A DNA stretch of 15,490 bases from Spirochaetales bacterium (GTDB taxonomy: Bacteria; Spirochaetota; Spirochaetia; DTKZ01): contig JAISQU010000070.1 of assembly GCA_031274005.1 (NCBI GenBank), forward strand, positions 1 to 15,490, given 5' to 3'. A program made the position numbers and the translations under genes. The notes under the pieces were generated by a model that was not told where the DNA came from, did not search any database, and saw only the letters and a list, made by a program, of their open reading frames with translations. Below, piece after piece: positions 8,248-14,386 of the stretch (its first letter is position 1; each line of letters opens with the position of its first letter).

Positions 8248-8357
8248 ATATACTTATCCTCTCCAAAAAGTTATTGGCTTTCTAAAACCGAGTTTCAGGT
8301 CCGTTCTGTCAGGCTGTTACCGAAAACGTAAACGACACATTCCCCGGAGGTTTACAT

Positions 8358-8386
8358 ATTCTAATATATAAGGAAAAATTATGCAA
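8358..8386 (-). promoter_or_regulatory. candidate fusA promoter
   Basis: Read on the minus strand: TTGCAT (8386-8381), a 17-base AT-rich spacer, then TAGAAT (8363-8358, five of six consensus). Transcription from here would give fusA an untranslated leader of about 100 bases (8350-8248), in which a GTAAAC...GTTTAC pair can form a small hairpin. The -35 match is weak. Confidence 0.45.
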
Positions 8387-8401
8387 GTAGCCGAATTGCG
8401 C

Positions 8402-8542
8402 CGGAAATTGCGGTGAATGCCACCAGTGCGCTACCGGCTAAAAAACAAAGCGCCCGGTTATAACGCAATTGCGCAGCAATTGCCCTTCCGGTTATGTCCC
8501 TTCCGCAATTTCCGTGAAAGCGTCGACCCCGCATAGGCGGGG
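8402..8542 (-). repeat. structured repeat, family 1, copy C (inverted relative to A and B)
   Basis: Same unit as copies A and B but on the opposite strand. In plus coordinates it has CGGAAATTGCGG (8402-8413), the CACCAGTG block, GCAATTGC-gca-GCAATTGC in the middle, and CCGCAATTTCCG (8503-8514). The two 12-base arms are perfectly complementary. The terminal GC hairpin is CCCCGC-atag-GCGGGG (8527-8542); its stem differs from A and B but still pairs. It lies upstream of fusA, inside the 939-base gap between fusA and the RraA-like gene. Confidence 0.85.
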
Positions 8543-8552
8543 GGAATCGCCC

Positions 8553-8690
8553 CGGAAATTGCGGTGAAAGTCACCAGTACCCTACCGGCTAAAAAACAAA
8601 GCGCCCGGTTATAACGCAATTGCGCAGCAATTGCCGGGTTAGTTATGCCCCTTCCGCAATTTCCGTGAAAGCGTTCCCGCCGCAGGCGGG
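8553..8690 (-). repeat. structured repeat, family 1, copy D (inverted relative to A and B)
   Basis: Tandem partner of copy C at a 151-base period. It has the same perfect 12-base arms (8553-8564 and 8654-8665), central GCAATTGC-gca-GCAATTGC, and a terminal hairpin CCCGCC-gca-GGCGGG (8676-8690). C and D share long identical stretches such as GGCTAAAAAACAAAGCGCCC, so they are closer to each other than to A and B, which suggests local duplication. Confidence 0.85.
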
Positions 8691-8694
8691 CCAG

Positions 8695-8975
8695 GGCATC
8701 GGCGTTTACCCTCGCCTTATGGAATTAAATTGCGCAAAGCACGCCCAGGGAAACGCACGCGAAAGCGTGTTTATGGTAACAAGATTCCGGGCGAGAGGCC
8801 CAATAACGGCTTTGGCGTATATAAAGGTCAAAGGCCGAAAAGACCGTGGGGCGCAAGGGATTGAAGGGGCGCGAAGCGGCCGCGCAAGCGGCGAGACCCC
8901 CGAAAAGCCCGGTTTTTTGCGGCAAAGCCGCAAAAAATGCGCTTTTATAACCGGGAAAAAGTAAACGCCGATGCC
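8695..8975 (+). repeat. ~281-bp element with perfect 15-bp terminal inverted repeats and many internal hairpins (family 2)
   Basis: The ends GGCATCGGCGTTTAC (8695-8709) and GTAAACGCCGATGCC (8961-8975) are perfect reverse complements. Inside are strong small hairpins. CACGC-gaaa-GCGTG lies at 8756-8769 and GCCGC-gcaa-GCGGC at 8879-8892, both closed by GNRA tetraloops. An 11-bp stem TTTTTTGCGGC-aaa-GCCGCAAAAAA lies at 8913-8937, enclosed by CCCGG/CCGGG (8908-8912 and 8951-8955). The 3' part (8848-8964) recurs inverted at the window end. No transposase is encoded, and the open frame across it (to 8964) starts in repeat D and looks spurious. Either a MITE-like nonautonomous element or a folded noncoding RNA would fit. 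Confidence 0.75.
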
Positions 8976-9124
8976 TCGCAGGCGGGCGGCGCATTTATTT
9001 CAATTTAAGAAATCATATTTTAGTATATAGCATTTCCGCCGCTAAAAAGCCAATACAAGTAATTTTGTCCCGCGGGTTTATGAAAATATTTTTATATATA
9101 TTAAAAATAAATGAAATTTTTTTA
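8976..9124. other. AT-rich intergenic stretch before the RraA-like gene
   Basis: No open frame of note. After about 25 GC-rich bases that repeat the end of copy D (CGCAGGCGGG at 8977-8986), the sequence turns strongly AT-rich, with runs of A and T just before the promoter at 9125 that could act as an UP element. Nothing else is recognisable. Confidence 0.5.
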
Positions 9125-9154
9125 TTGACAGTTTTCAGAATCTGGTGTTAAACT
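9125..9154 (+). promoter_or_regulatory. predicted sigma-70 promoter of the RraA-YhcH-Tct operon
   Basis: A perfect TTGACA (9125-9130), then TTAAAC (17-base spacer) or TAAACT (18-base spacer, ending at 9154). An AT-rich tract lies directly upstream. It would leave an untranslated leader of roughly 25 bases before the ATG at 9187. No operator palindrome is obvious. Confidence 0.6.
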
Positions 9155-9186
9155 GAGGTACTACAATTTGTTTGAAGGAGAGAAAC

Positions 9187-9873
9187 ATGTTTGACATTGT
9201 AAAAAATTACGAAAAAGTTGGAGCAGATATAATAAAAAAGTATTCAACTTTGGACGAGAGCGCTTCTATTAATGAAAATCTGAAAGTCAGCGGCGCTCTT
9301 AATCATGATTTTCGTCCTGTATGGCCGGGAACAAAAATTGTCGGATCTGCGTTCACGGTGCGGGTGCGGGCCGGAGACAACCTCATTCTGCATAAGGCAA
9401 TTACCTTGCTTAAGCCGGGCGATATTTTGGTGGTCACTTGCGATGGATTTCAGGAATCCGGCGGTATGTGGGGCGGCATTATGAGTACCGCCGCCAAGAC
9501 AATGGGCTGCCCCGGAATGATTATTGATGGCTGCGTACGCGATACCATGATGATGAAAGAAATTGACTGGTATGTGTGGTCGCGGGGCATCAGTATTAAA
9601 CGCAGCACAAAACTTACGGGAGGCGAAATCAATCATCCCATTGTTATAGGGAATGTATTGGTAAATCCGGGAGATCTTGTTTTTGCAGATAACGACGCGG
9701 TTGTTATTGTTCCGCGCGAGCAGGCCGCGGAAGTGTATGAACGCGCGGTTGCCCGGGAAAAACGCGAAGCGGAACTGCTTGAGAAAGTCAGAAAGGACGG
9801 GACGCAGACTTTTAATGGCAATAGCACATTCGTTGAGGCTTATAAGAGACTGGGGCTTCATGAGGAGGAATGA
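9187..9873 (+). CDS. RraA-like aldolase/decarboxylase family protein
   Basis: A 228-residue member of the RraA-like fold. Characterised enzymes of this fold cleave 4-hydroxy-4-methyl-2-oxoglutarate or 4-carboxy-4-hydroxy-2-oxoadipate and decarboxylate oxaloacetate with a divalent metal; other members bind RNase E. Signature: GGMWGGIMSTAAKTMGCPG followed by DGCVRD, with the catalytic-type Arg-Asp pair at residues 118-119, then VNPGDLVFADNDAVVIVP. The metal-site motif argues for an enzyme rather than an RNase E regulator. Start ATG 9187 follows AAGGAG (9175-9180) at 6 bases; a TTG at 9172 is in frame but lies before the ribosome site. It heads the operon, and its stop overlaps the next start. 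Substrate is unknown. Confidence 0.88.
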   Translation: MFDIVKNYEKVGADIIKKYSTLDESASINENLKVSGALNHDFRPVWPGTKIVGSAFTVRVRAGDNLILHKAITLLKPGDILVVTCDGFQESGGMWGGIMSTAAKTMGCPGMIIDGCVRDTMMMKEIDWYVWSRGISIKRSTKLTGGEINHPIVIGNVLVNPGDLVFADNDAVVIVPREQAAEVYERAVAREKREAELLEKVRKDGTQTFNGNSTFVEAYKRLGLHEEE

Positions 9874-10331
9874 TGATATATGATCAGACGAAAAGAATCG
9901 CGTCATACAAAGGAATTTCAAAAAACCTTGACCTGGCGATTGATTATCTTTTGAAAAATGATATAGCAAAACTTCCCGATGGAAAGCAGCCTGTTGTTGG
10001 TGAAGATACCGTTATTGCGCAGGTGTCCCGCTACGACACAAAAAATCTGAGTGACGCCCGTTTTGAGGCTCACAAAAAGTATATTGATATTCAGATACTG
10101 CTGGCCGGCAGAGAAGGCTGCTATTATCTGCCGCTGGAAGGTCTTGTGGAAGACGGGCCTTTTATACCGGAGAGGGACATTGGTTTTTACAAGGGGGAGA
10201 ACAAAATCAATACTCCTCTGGAGGCTGGAATGTTTGCCATGTTCTTCCCCCATGACGCGCATAAACCATCTTGTGATCTTGATGGGAAAAAATCAAAAAA
10301 TCATAAAGTCATTTTAAAGGTGTTAGTATAA
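9873..10331 (+). CDS. YhcH/YjgK/YiaL family protein (possible sugar anomerase)
   Basis: A 152-residue protein of the YhcH/YjgK/YiaL (DUF386) cupin-like family, which includes EbgC and the sialic-acid anomerase NanQ. Family marks are the FEAHKKYIDIQILLAG block near residue 63, carrying the Glu-His-Lys metal or active-site residues; a FFPHDAHKPS block near residue 125, supplying a further His; and a C-terminal KVILKVLV. Two ATGs in a row (9870 and 9873) are possible starts. The GGAGG at 9864-9868 fits 9873 better and 9870 is only one base away, but either is feasible. Coupled to the RraA-like gene in front and 11 bases from tctC. It suggests that the operon's substrate may be a sugar or sugar acid with anomers. 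Confidence 0.88.
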   Translation: MIYDQTKRIASYKGISKNLDLAIDYLLKNDIAKLPDGKQPVVGEDTVIAQVSRYDTKNLSDARFEAHKKYIDIQILLAGREGCYYLPLEGLVEDGPFIPERDIGFYKGENKINTPLEAGMFAMFFPHDAHKPSCDLDGKKSKNHKVILKVLV

Positions 10332-10342
10332 GGAGGAAGAGT

Positions 10343-11344
10343 ATGAAAAAGTTGGCGTTTCTGTTTCTGATTGTTTGTTTGGTTTTAATTCCGGTCAGCG
10401 TGTTCGCGGGCGGCGGCGCCGATAGCGCTCCGGCCGGGTTTCCAACAAAAACCATCCGGGTTCTTGTGCCTTATGGCGCGGGCGGCAACTCTGATTTGAA
10501 TGCCAGAATAATCGCGGATATCGCGACCCAGCAAAAGTTTATTCCCGGCGGGCAGTCAATGATTGTTACCAATCTTGAAGGCGCTGCGACAATGAATGCC
10601 ATTCAGGCGCTGCTTGACGCTGATCCTGACGGACATACTATCATGCTGCATCAATCTTCTATAACCGCCCAGTATAATTTGGGTAATATTAAGTACAACT
10701 ACACCGATTTTACGCCGATTGCCCAGGTATTTGAAAGCCCTTTAATGCACTCCGCCCGTGCCGACAACCCTTTTAATACCCTCGAAGAGGCTGTTCAATA
10801 CGCAACCGCGAACCCGGGTAAAGTGCGGTGGGCGCATACCGGGGTTGGACAATCTTCCTATATTGCCTGCGAGGTTCTCTGGAGCAATTATCATGGCAGA
10901 GATATTCATGATATCTTCAAGATTCTCGCTTATACAGGCGGGGCGGATAGCGCTCCTGCGCAGCTTGGCGGGGATATTGATATTCGGACCGGCTCCGCTC
11001 TTGATACCATGTCCTATGTTGATGCCGGTCAGATCAAACTGCTTGCCCTATCCGGCAACGAACGGTTAAGCATTACGCCGGATACTCCATCTTATAAAGA
11101 CCTTGGCCTGGATGACAGGTATAATATTCACCAGGGCTTTTTTTGCAGAAAAGAAGTGCCGGCGGAGACTGTCAGAATTCTTCAGGAGATTATCTTTAAG
11201 GCGGTAGATCACCCGAGGTACAAAGAATTCTGTGATAAAAACGGAGGCTTTTTACGCAGAAGAAACGGGGACGAGTTTGCGGAAACGCTGAAAGCTGTTG
11301 ATGCAGCCGTTGCAGAGGTAGTTGCGAAGATAAAAACGAGATAA
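10343..11344 (+). CDS. tctC: tripartite tricarboxylate transporter substrate-binding protein (Bug/TctC family)
   Basis: The periplasmic binding component of a TctCBA carboxylate importer, 333 residues. A signal peptide is clear (MKKLAFLFLIVCLVLIPVSVFA), with likely signal peptidase I cleavage after VFA. The mature protein begins GGGADSAP, a leader style common in treponemal binding proteins. There is no lipobox Cys at the cleavage site. The family motif TIRVLVPYGAGGNSDLNARI follows near residue 33, and RWAHTGVGQSSYIA and the later GGDIDIRTGS block are typical of Bug proteins. AAGGAGG at 10330-10336 lies 6 bases before the ATG. The ligand cannot be inferred reliably: the family covers citrate, other di- and tricarboxylates and aromatic acids. 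A terminator-like hairpin follows the stop. Confidence 0.93.
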   Translation: MKKLAFLFLIVCLVLIPVSVFAGGGADSAPAGFPTKTIRVLVPYGAGGNSDLNARIIADIATQQKFIPGGQSMIVTNLEGAATMNAIQALLDADPDGHTIMLHQSSITAQYNLGNIKYNYTDFTPIAQVFESPLMHSARADNPFNTLEEAVQYATANPGKVRWAHTGVGQSSYIACEVLWSNYHGRDIHDIFKILAYTGGADSAPAQLGGDIDIRTGSALDTMSYVDAGQIKLLALSGNERLSITPDTPSYKDLGLDDRYNIHQGFFCRKEVPAETVRILQEIIFKAVDHPRYKEFCDKNGGFLRRRNGDEFAETLKAVDAAVAEVVAKIKTR

Positions 11345-11345
11345 T

Positions 11346-11388
11346 CCTTGCGGGAGGGGCTTATAGTCCCTCCCGCGGGGTGTTTTTT
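11346..11388 (+). terminator. intrinsic terminator/attenuator between tctC and tctB
   Basis: Directly after the tctC stop is a stem with a perfect 9-bp core, GCGGGAGGG/CCCTCCCGC (11350-11358 and 11368-11376), extendable to 13 pairs with two G-U pairs, a 9-base loop, and a T-run at 11383-11388. It probably stops part of transcription so that the binding protein is made in excess over the membrane subunits TctB and TctA. Confidence 0.75.
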
Positions 11389-11419
11389 GCTAATTCTCTT
11401 GAAACGGGGGAGGTGGCGC

Positions 11420-11923
11420 TTGAGAAATAAAAAAACTTTTTATGAAAATATTTTTTTGTGTTTTCTTTTTTTTATAGGCATTACACTTTTTTATGGTAAT
11501 GCCGGATTAAGGTTTGCAATGAGCGAACCGTTAACTCCCGGTATGTATGGTCAGATCATTACAATAACTTTTTGTATTGCGTGTATTTTTAGACTATTGT
11601 GGGTTAATTTATCCTTCTTTTATTTTCGAAAACAAAGTTTAAAGCAAGGCGGAGGAGACGGGTCTGATCGGTTTGTAATTAAGGAGCCGTTTCTTATCAT
11701 CTTTCAGATGGTTTTGATGGTTTTATATGTCCTGGGTATTACCAGGGTTGGGTATTTTACAAGTATGTATATCTATCTGCTTGTAACAATAATTTTCTTG
11801 ACAAATAAAAGAAACAGAAAAGCAATTATACTGTACGCTGCAGGCATTTTGATTTTTTGTTTTTTCTTAAAATGGGTTTTTGACATCTTTTATGTGATGA
11901 TGCCAAATACACCTTTATGGTGA
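11420..11923 (+). CDS. tctB: tripartite tricarboxylate transporter small membrane subunit (TctB family)
   Basis: A 167-residue membrane protein with hydrophobic segments at roughly 10-27, 43-68, 90-128 (probably two) and 136-155. Its size, topology and place between TctC and TctA fit TctB; the family is poorly conserved and sequence alone would not prove it. The start is taken as the TTG at 11420, with a GGGGAGGTGG ribosome site at 11406-11415. The in-frame TTG at 11348 lies inside the terminator stem and is rejected. The gene is much more AT-rich than its neighbours. It ends 13 bases before tctA. Confidence 0.85.
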   Translation: MRNKKTFYENIFLCFLFFIGITLFYGNAGLRFAMSEPLTPGMYGQIITITFCIACIFRLLWVNLSFFYFRKQSLKQGGGDGSDRFVIKEPFLIIFQMVLMVLYVLGITRVGYFTSMYIYLLVTIIFLTNKRNRKAIILYAAGILIFCFFLKWVFDIFYVMMPNTPLW

Positions 11924-11936
11924 AGGGAGACTGAAT

Positions 11937-13454
11937 ATGCAGACAATGCTTAATTCCCTTATAAATATGTTTGATTTATCCATATTGGGCTGGATAACAG
12001 CGGGAACAGCGCTTGGCCTTGTTTTTGGCGCTATCCCCGGTTTGACCGGGTCATTGGCTGTTGTTATGTTGATTCCTTTTACGTATAGCATGGAAACCAT
12101 AACAGGGATGGCTACTTTAATTGGGGCCTATGTAGGGGGTATCTCAGGCGGGCTGGTGTCCGCTATTCTTTTGAATATGCCCGGAACGCCGGCCTCGGTC
12201 GCGACCTCTTTTGATGGATTTCCCATGGCGCAGCAGGGCAGGGCCGGCAAGGCGCTTGGAGTCGGAGTGGTCAGCTCCTTTCTTGGAACACTTCTGGGCT
12301 GGTTTTGCTTAACTGCCATGGCGCCATTACTGGCGAAGGTAGCGTTGGCATTTGGTCATTTTGAATACGTAACAGCAATTTTCTTTGGTTTTACTGCGGT
12401 TATAACTCTTTCGGGACGTTCTGTATTTAAAGGGATTATTGCCGCCTTATTTGGTTTGGCTATTATGACAGTAGGATTTGATCCGTATACCGGCGTTGAG
12501 CGGGCCACATTCGGCCTGACTGTTTTTACAAACGGCGTTCAGTTCTTACCGGCTCTTATTGGCTTTCTTGTTTTATCCGAAATCTTTATACAGATTGAAG
12601 ATATCAATCAGCGGTTTATTATTCCTAAACAGAAAATTACCGGTGTCTATATGTCTTTTAAAGAGATGAAAGACTCTACCTGGAACATTATCCGGTCTTC
12701 CGTTATAGGAGTCGCTATCGGCATTTTGCCCGGTATTGGCGGTTCATTCGCAAATCTGGTATGTTATGATCAGGCGAAAAAGGCTTCAAAAGACCCGGAT
12801 AGTTTTGGCAAAGGTAATTATCAGGGAATTGTTGCTTCAGAAACGGGTAACAACGCGACCATCGGCGGAGCGCTTATTCCGATGATCGCGGTCGGCATTC
12901 CGGGGGATGGCGTTACGGCGGCTCTGATGGGCGGCTTAATGATTAAGGGTTTGAGCCCCGGCCCGATGTTTACCATTCAGCATCCGGATATTATGTACGG
13001 AATATTTAACACGCTGCTTATTTCCAGTTTTATCATGCTGATACTTATGCTGGGAATAGGTGTACGTGTGTTTCCCAAGATTTTAAGATTACCCAAACAT
13101 ATTGTTTTACCTTTGATTCTCATTATGGCTTTGGCGGGGTCTTATAATACCAGTATATCGGTCAAAGATGTTTGGATGTCTGTTTTAATGGGTTTCGTAG
13201 GGTATCTTTTTAACAAGTTTGATTTTCCGAAGATACCTGTTATTATTACAATGGTTCTGGGCAGAAACTTTGAGCAGCAGCTCCGTATGGGTTTGAAAAA
13301 TTATGATGGAACATTTCTTCCCATGTTTACACGGCCTTATTGCGTTGTTTTTATTTTTATCATTCTGATTTCCATCGTGGCGGCCATAACGCGTCCTGCC
13401 AGAATAAGAAGAAATGAAGCAAAATTCAAACTTAAACGGCAGGCAGAAAAATGA
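11937..13454 (+). CDS. tctA: tripartite tricarboxylate transporter large membrane subunit (TctA family)
   Basis: The main channel-forming subunit, 505 residues as usual for the family, with about a dozen membrane segments. Strong signatures are GAIPGLTGSLAVVMLIPFTY near residue 30, the LLNMPGTPASVATSFDGFPM block near residue 78 followed by GRAGKALGVGVVSSFLG, and the second half GILPGIGGSFANLVCY with SETGNNATIGGALIPMIAVG near residue 300. A ribosome site (AAGGGAG) lies about 7 bases before the ATG. Its stop overlaps the start of the following truncated dehydrogenase gene (ATGA at 13451-13454), so that gene was once translationally coupled to the operon. Confidence 0.95.
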   Translation: MQTMLNSLINMFDLSILGWITAGTALGLVFGAIPGLTGSLAVVMLIPFTYSMETITGMATLIGAYVGGISGGLVSAILLNMPGTPASVATSFDGFPMAQQGRAGKALGVGVVSSFLGTLLGWFCLTAMAPLLAKVALAFGHFEYVTAIFFGFTAVITLSGRSVFKGIIAALFGLAIMTVGFDPYTGVERATFGLTVFTNGVQFLPALIGFLVLSEIFIQIEDINQRFIIPKQKITGVYMSFKEMKDSTWNIIRSSVIGVAIGILPGIGGSFANLVCYDQAKKASKDPDSFGKGNYQGIVASETGNNATIGGALIPMIAVGIPGDGVTAALMGGLMIKGLSPGPMFTIQHPDIMYGIFNTLLISSFIMLILMLGIGVRVFPKILRLPKHIVLPLILIMALAGSYNTSISVKDVWMSVLMGFVGYLFNKFDFPKIPVIITMVLGRNFEQQLRMGLKNYDGTFLPMFTRPYCVVFIFIILISIVAAITRPARIRRNEAKFKLKRQAEK

Positions 13455-13753
13455 AAATTGGTTTCATTGGTTTTGGGGAGGCGGCTTTTCATATCAGCAG
13501 CGGGCTGGGCCAGGAAGGGTTGAGAGGAATTATTGCGTATGACGCCATGATAAATGATCAGATCATGGGCAAACAGATTCAAAGCCGGGCTGCCGCCGCG
13601 GCTGTGACTCTTATAGGAAGCGCCAAAGAAGTTGTATCACGGGTTGATGTTTTATTCGCGGCCGTCCCCTCAAGTTTTACGCTGGATGTCTGTAAGGAGG
13701 TTCTTGGCAGCATCAGAGCAGGCCAGCTTTATATTGATGGTTCTGCAAACTGA
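13451..13753 (+). pseudogene. 6-phosphogluconate dehydrogenase-like NAD-binding protein, C-terminally truncated
   Basis: Only 100 residues remain of a family normally near 280-300. The Rossmann start MKIGFIGFGEAAFHISSGL (GxGxxA motif) and the later DVLFAAVPSSFTLDV and GQLYIDGSA match NAD-binding domain 2 of 3-hydroxyisobutyrate/6-phosphogluconate dehydrogenase-like proteins. The reading then ends at once. The whole C-terminal helical domain and catalytic residues are missing. Immediately downstream, in another frame, the middle of a metallo-beta-lactamase-fold gene begins. A deletion removing the 3' part of this gene and the 5' part of the next is the simplest reading. The start overlaps the tctA stop. 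It is unlikely to be functional. Confidence 0.75.
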
Positions 13754-13757
13754 AGAA

Positions 13758-14306
13758 ATGAAACTTCCCAATGCCTTGAGAAAGTGCGGAGTGAATATAG
13801 AAGATTTGGATTTTGTTATTAATACGCATTTACATTGGGACCATTGTTTCGGGAATCCTTTAATCCGGGGGAAGAAGATTTTTGTTCAAAAGAAAGAAGT
13901 AGAGTTCGCGGAAAATCCGCTGCCTACATATTACCTTACATATGAGAGCAGCCATGTCAATATGACTCCGCAGTGGACTTACAACAGAGAAGGATTAGAA
14001 ATTGTTGACGGTGATACATCAATTGTTCCCGGAATAGAGCTTATTCTTCTGCCGGGGCATTCTCCGGGATTTCAGGGAGTGTTGGTAGAAACAACAAAAG
14101 GCAAGTATTTGCTTGCAGGGGATTTTATCGGGCAAATGGAAAACTGGACCGGAAATGGAATTCATAAGCATATAATTCCGGCGTCAAATGTTAGCCAGTT
14201 TGATTGCTATAAAAGTTTTGAGAAACTTGATATGCTTGATCTTGCGGATAGGGTTTTACCCGGGCATGATATGATTGTTTTTGAACATGAAATCTATCCG
14301 TATTAA
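13758..14306 (+). CDS. metallo-beta-lactamase-fold hydrolase, N-terminally truncated (probable pseudogene)
   Basis: This matches the AHL-lactonase/quinolone-type MBL hydrolases from about residue 60 onward. All zinc-site motifs visible in the family are kept: THLHWDH (first His codon at 13827), LPGHSPG, LLAGDF and a final LPGHDM. What is missing is the N-terminal ~50-60 residues with the first beta strands. Homologous sequence appears to begin around 13742 (LQTEEMKLPNAL), before any usable start in frame. The ATG at 13758, four bases after the stop of the truncated dehydrogenase, could be used by re-initiation, giving 182 residues, but a fold lacking its first strands is probably inactive. 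Treat as a broken gene unless shown otherwise. Confidence 0.7.
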   Translation: MKLPNALRKCGVNIEDLDFVINTHLHWDHCFGNPLIRGKKIFVQKKEVEFAENPLPTYYLTYESSHVNMTPQWTYNREGLEIVDGDTSIVPGIELILLPGHSPGFQGVLVETTKGKYLLAGDFIGQMENWTGNGIHKHIIPASNVSQFDCYKSFEKLDMLDLADRVLPGHDMIVFEHEIYPY

Positions 14307-14352
14307 AATTAATTTACAGTACGGCCTGGCAACTTTAGCCGGTATTACAGGC

Positions 14353-14361
14353 TGCTATACT
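14353..14361 (+). promoter_or_regulatory. possible extended -10 promoter for the EamA gene
   Basis: TGC-TATACT: an extended -10 (TGn) plus five of six -10 bases, without a convincing -35. It falls inside an 8-bp imperfect hairpin, GCCGGTAT/ATACTGGC, about 25 bases before the eamA ATG. It suggests that the exporter can be transcribed separately from the tct operon. Confidence 0.35.
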
Positions 14362-14386
14362 GGCATATTGTGAGAGTTAAATACTT

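Noticed and set aside
8620..8964. 114-residue open frame across repeat D and the TIR element
   Set aside because: Starts inside a noncoding repeat, has no ribosome site and no recognisable domain; its 3' part is explained by the family 2 element with its hairpins.
8402..8975. Integron attC sites, since some treponemes carry integrons
   Set aside because: Long imperfect palindromes are present, but I see no RYYYAAC/GTTRRRY core pair at the unit ends, no integrase and no gene cassettes between copies.
8690..8980. Hammerhead or another named ribozyme in the TIR element
   Set aside because: Several GAAA segments occur, but no CTGANGA core was found on either strand of the element near them.
11348..11419. 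TTG 11348 as the tctB start
   Set aside because: It lies in the terminator stem after tctC without a ribosome site; TTG 11420 has a strong one and gives a normal TctB N-terminus.
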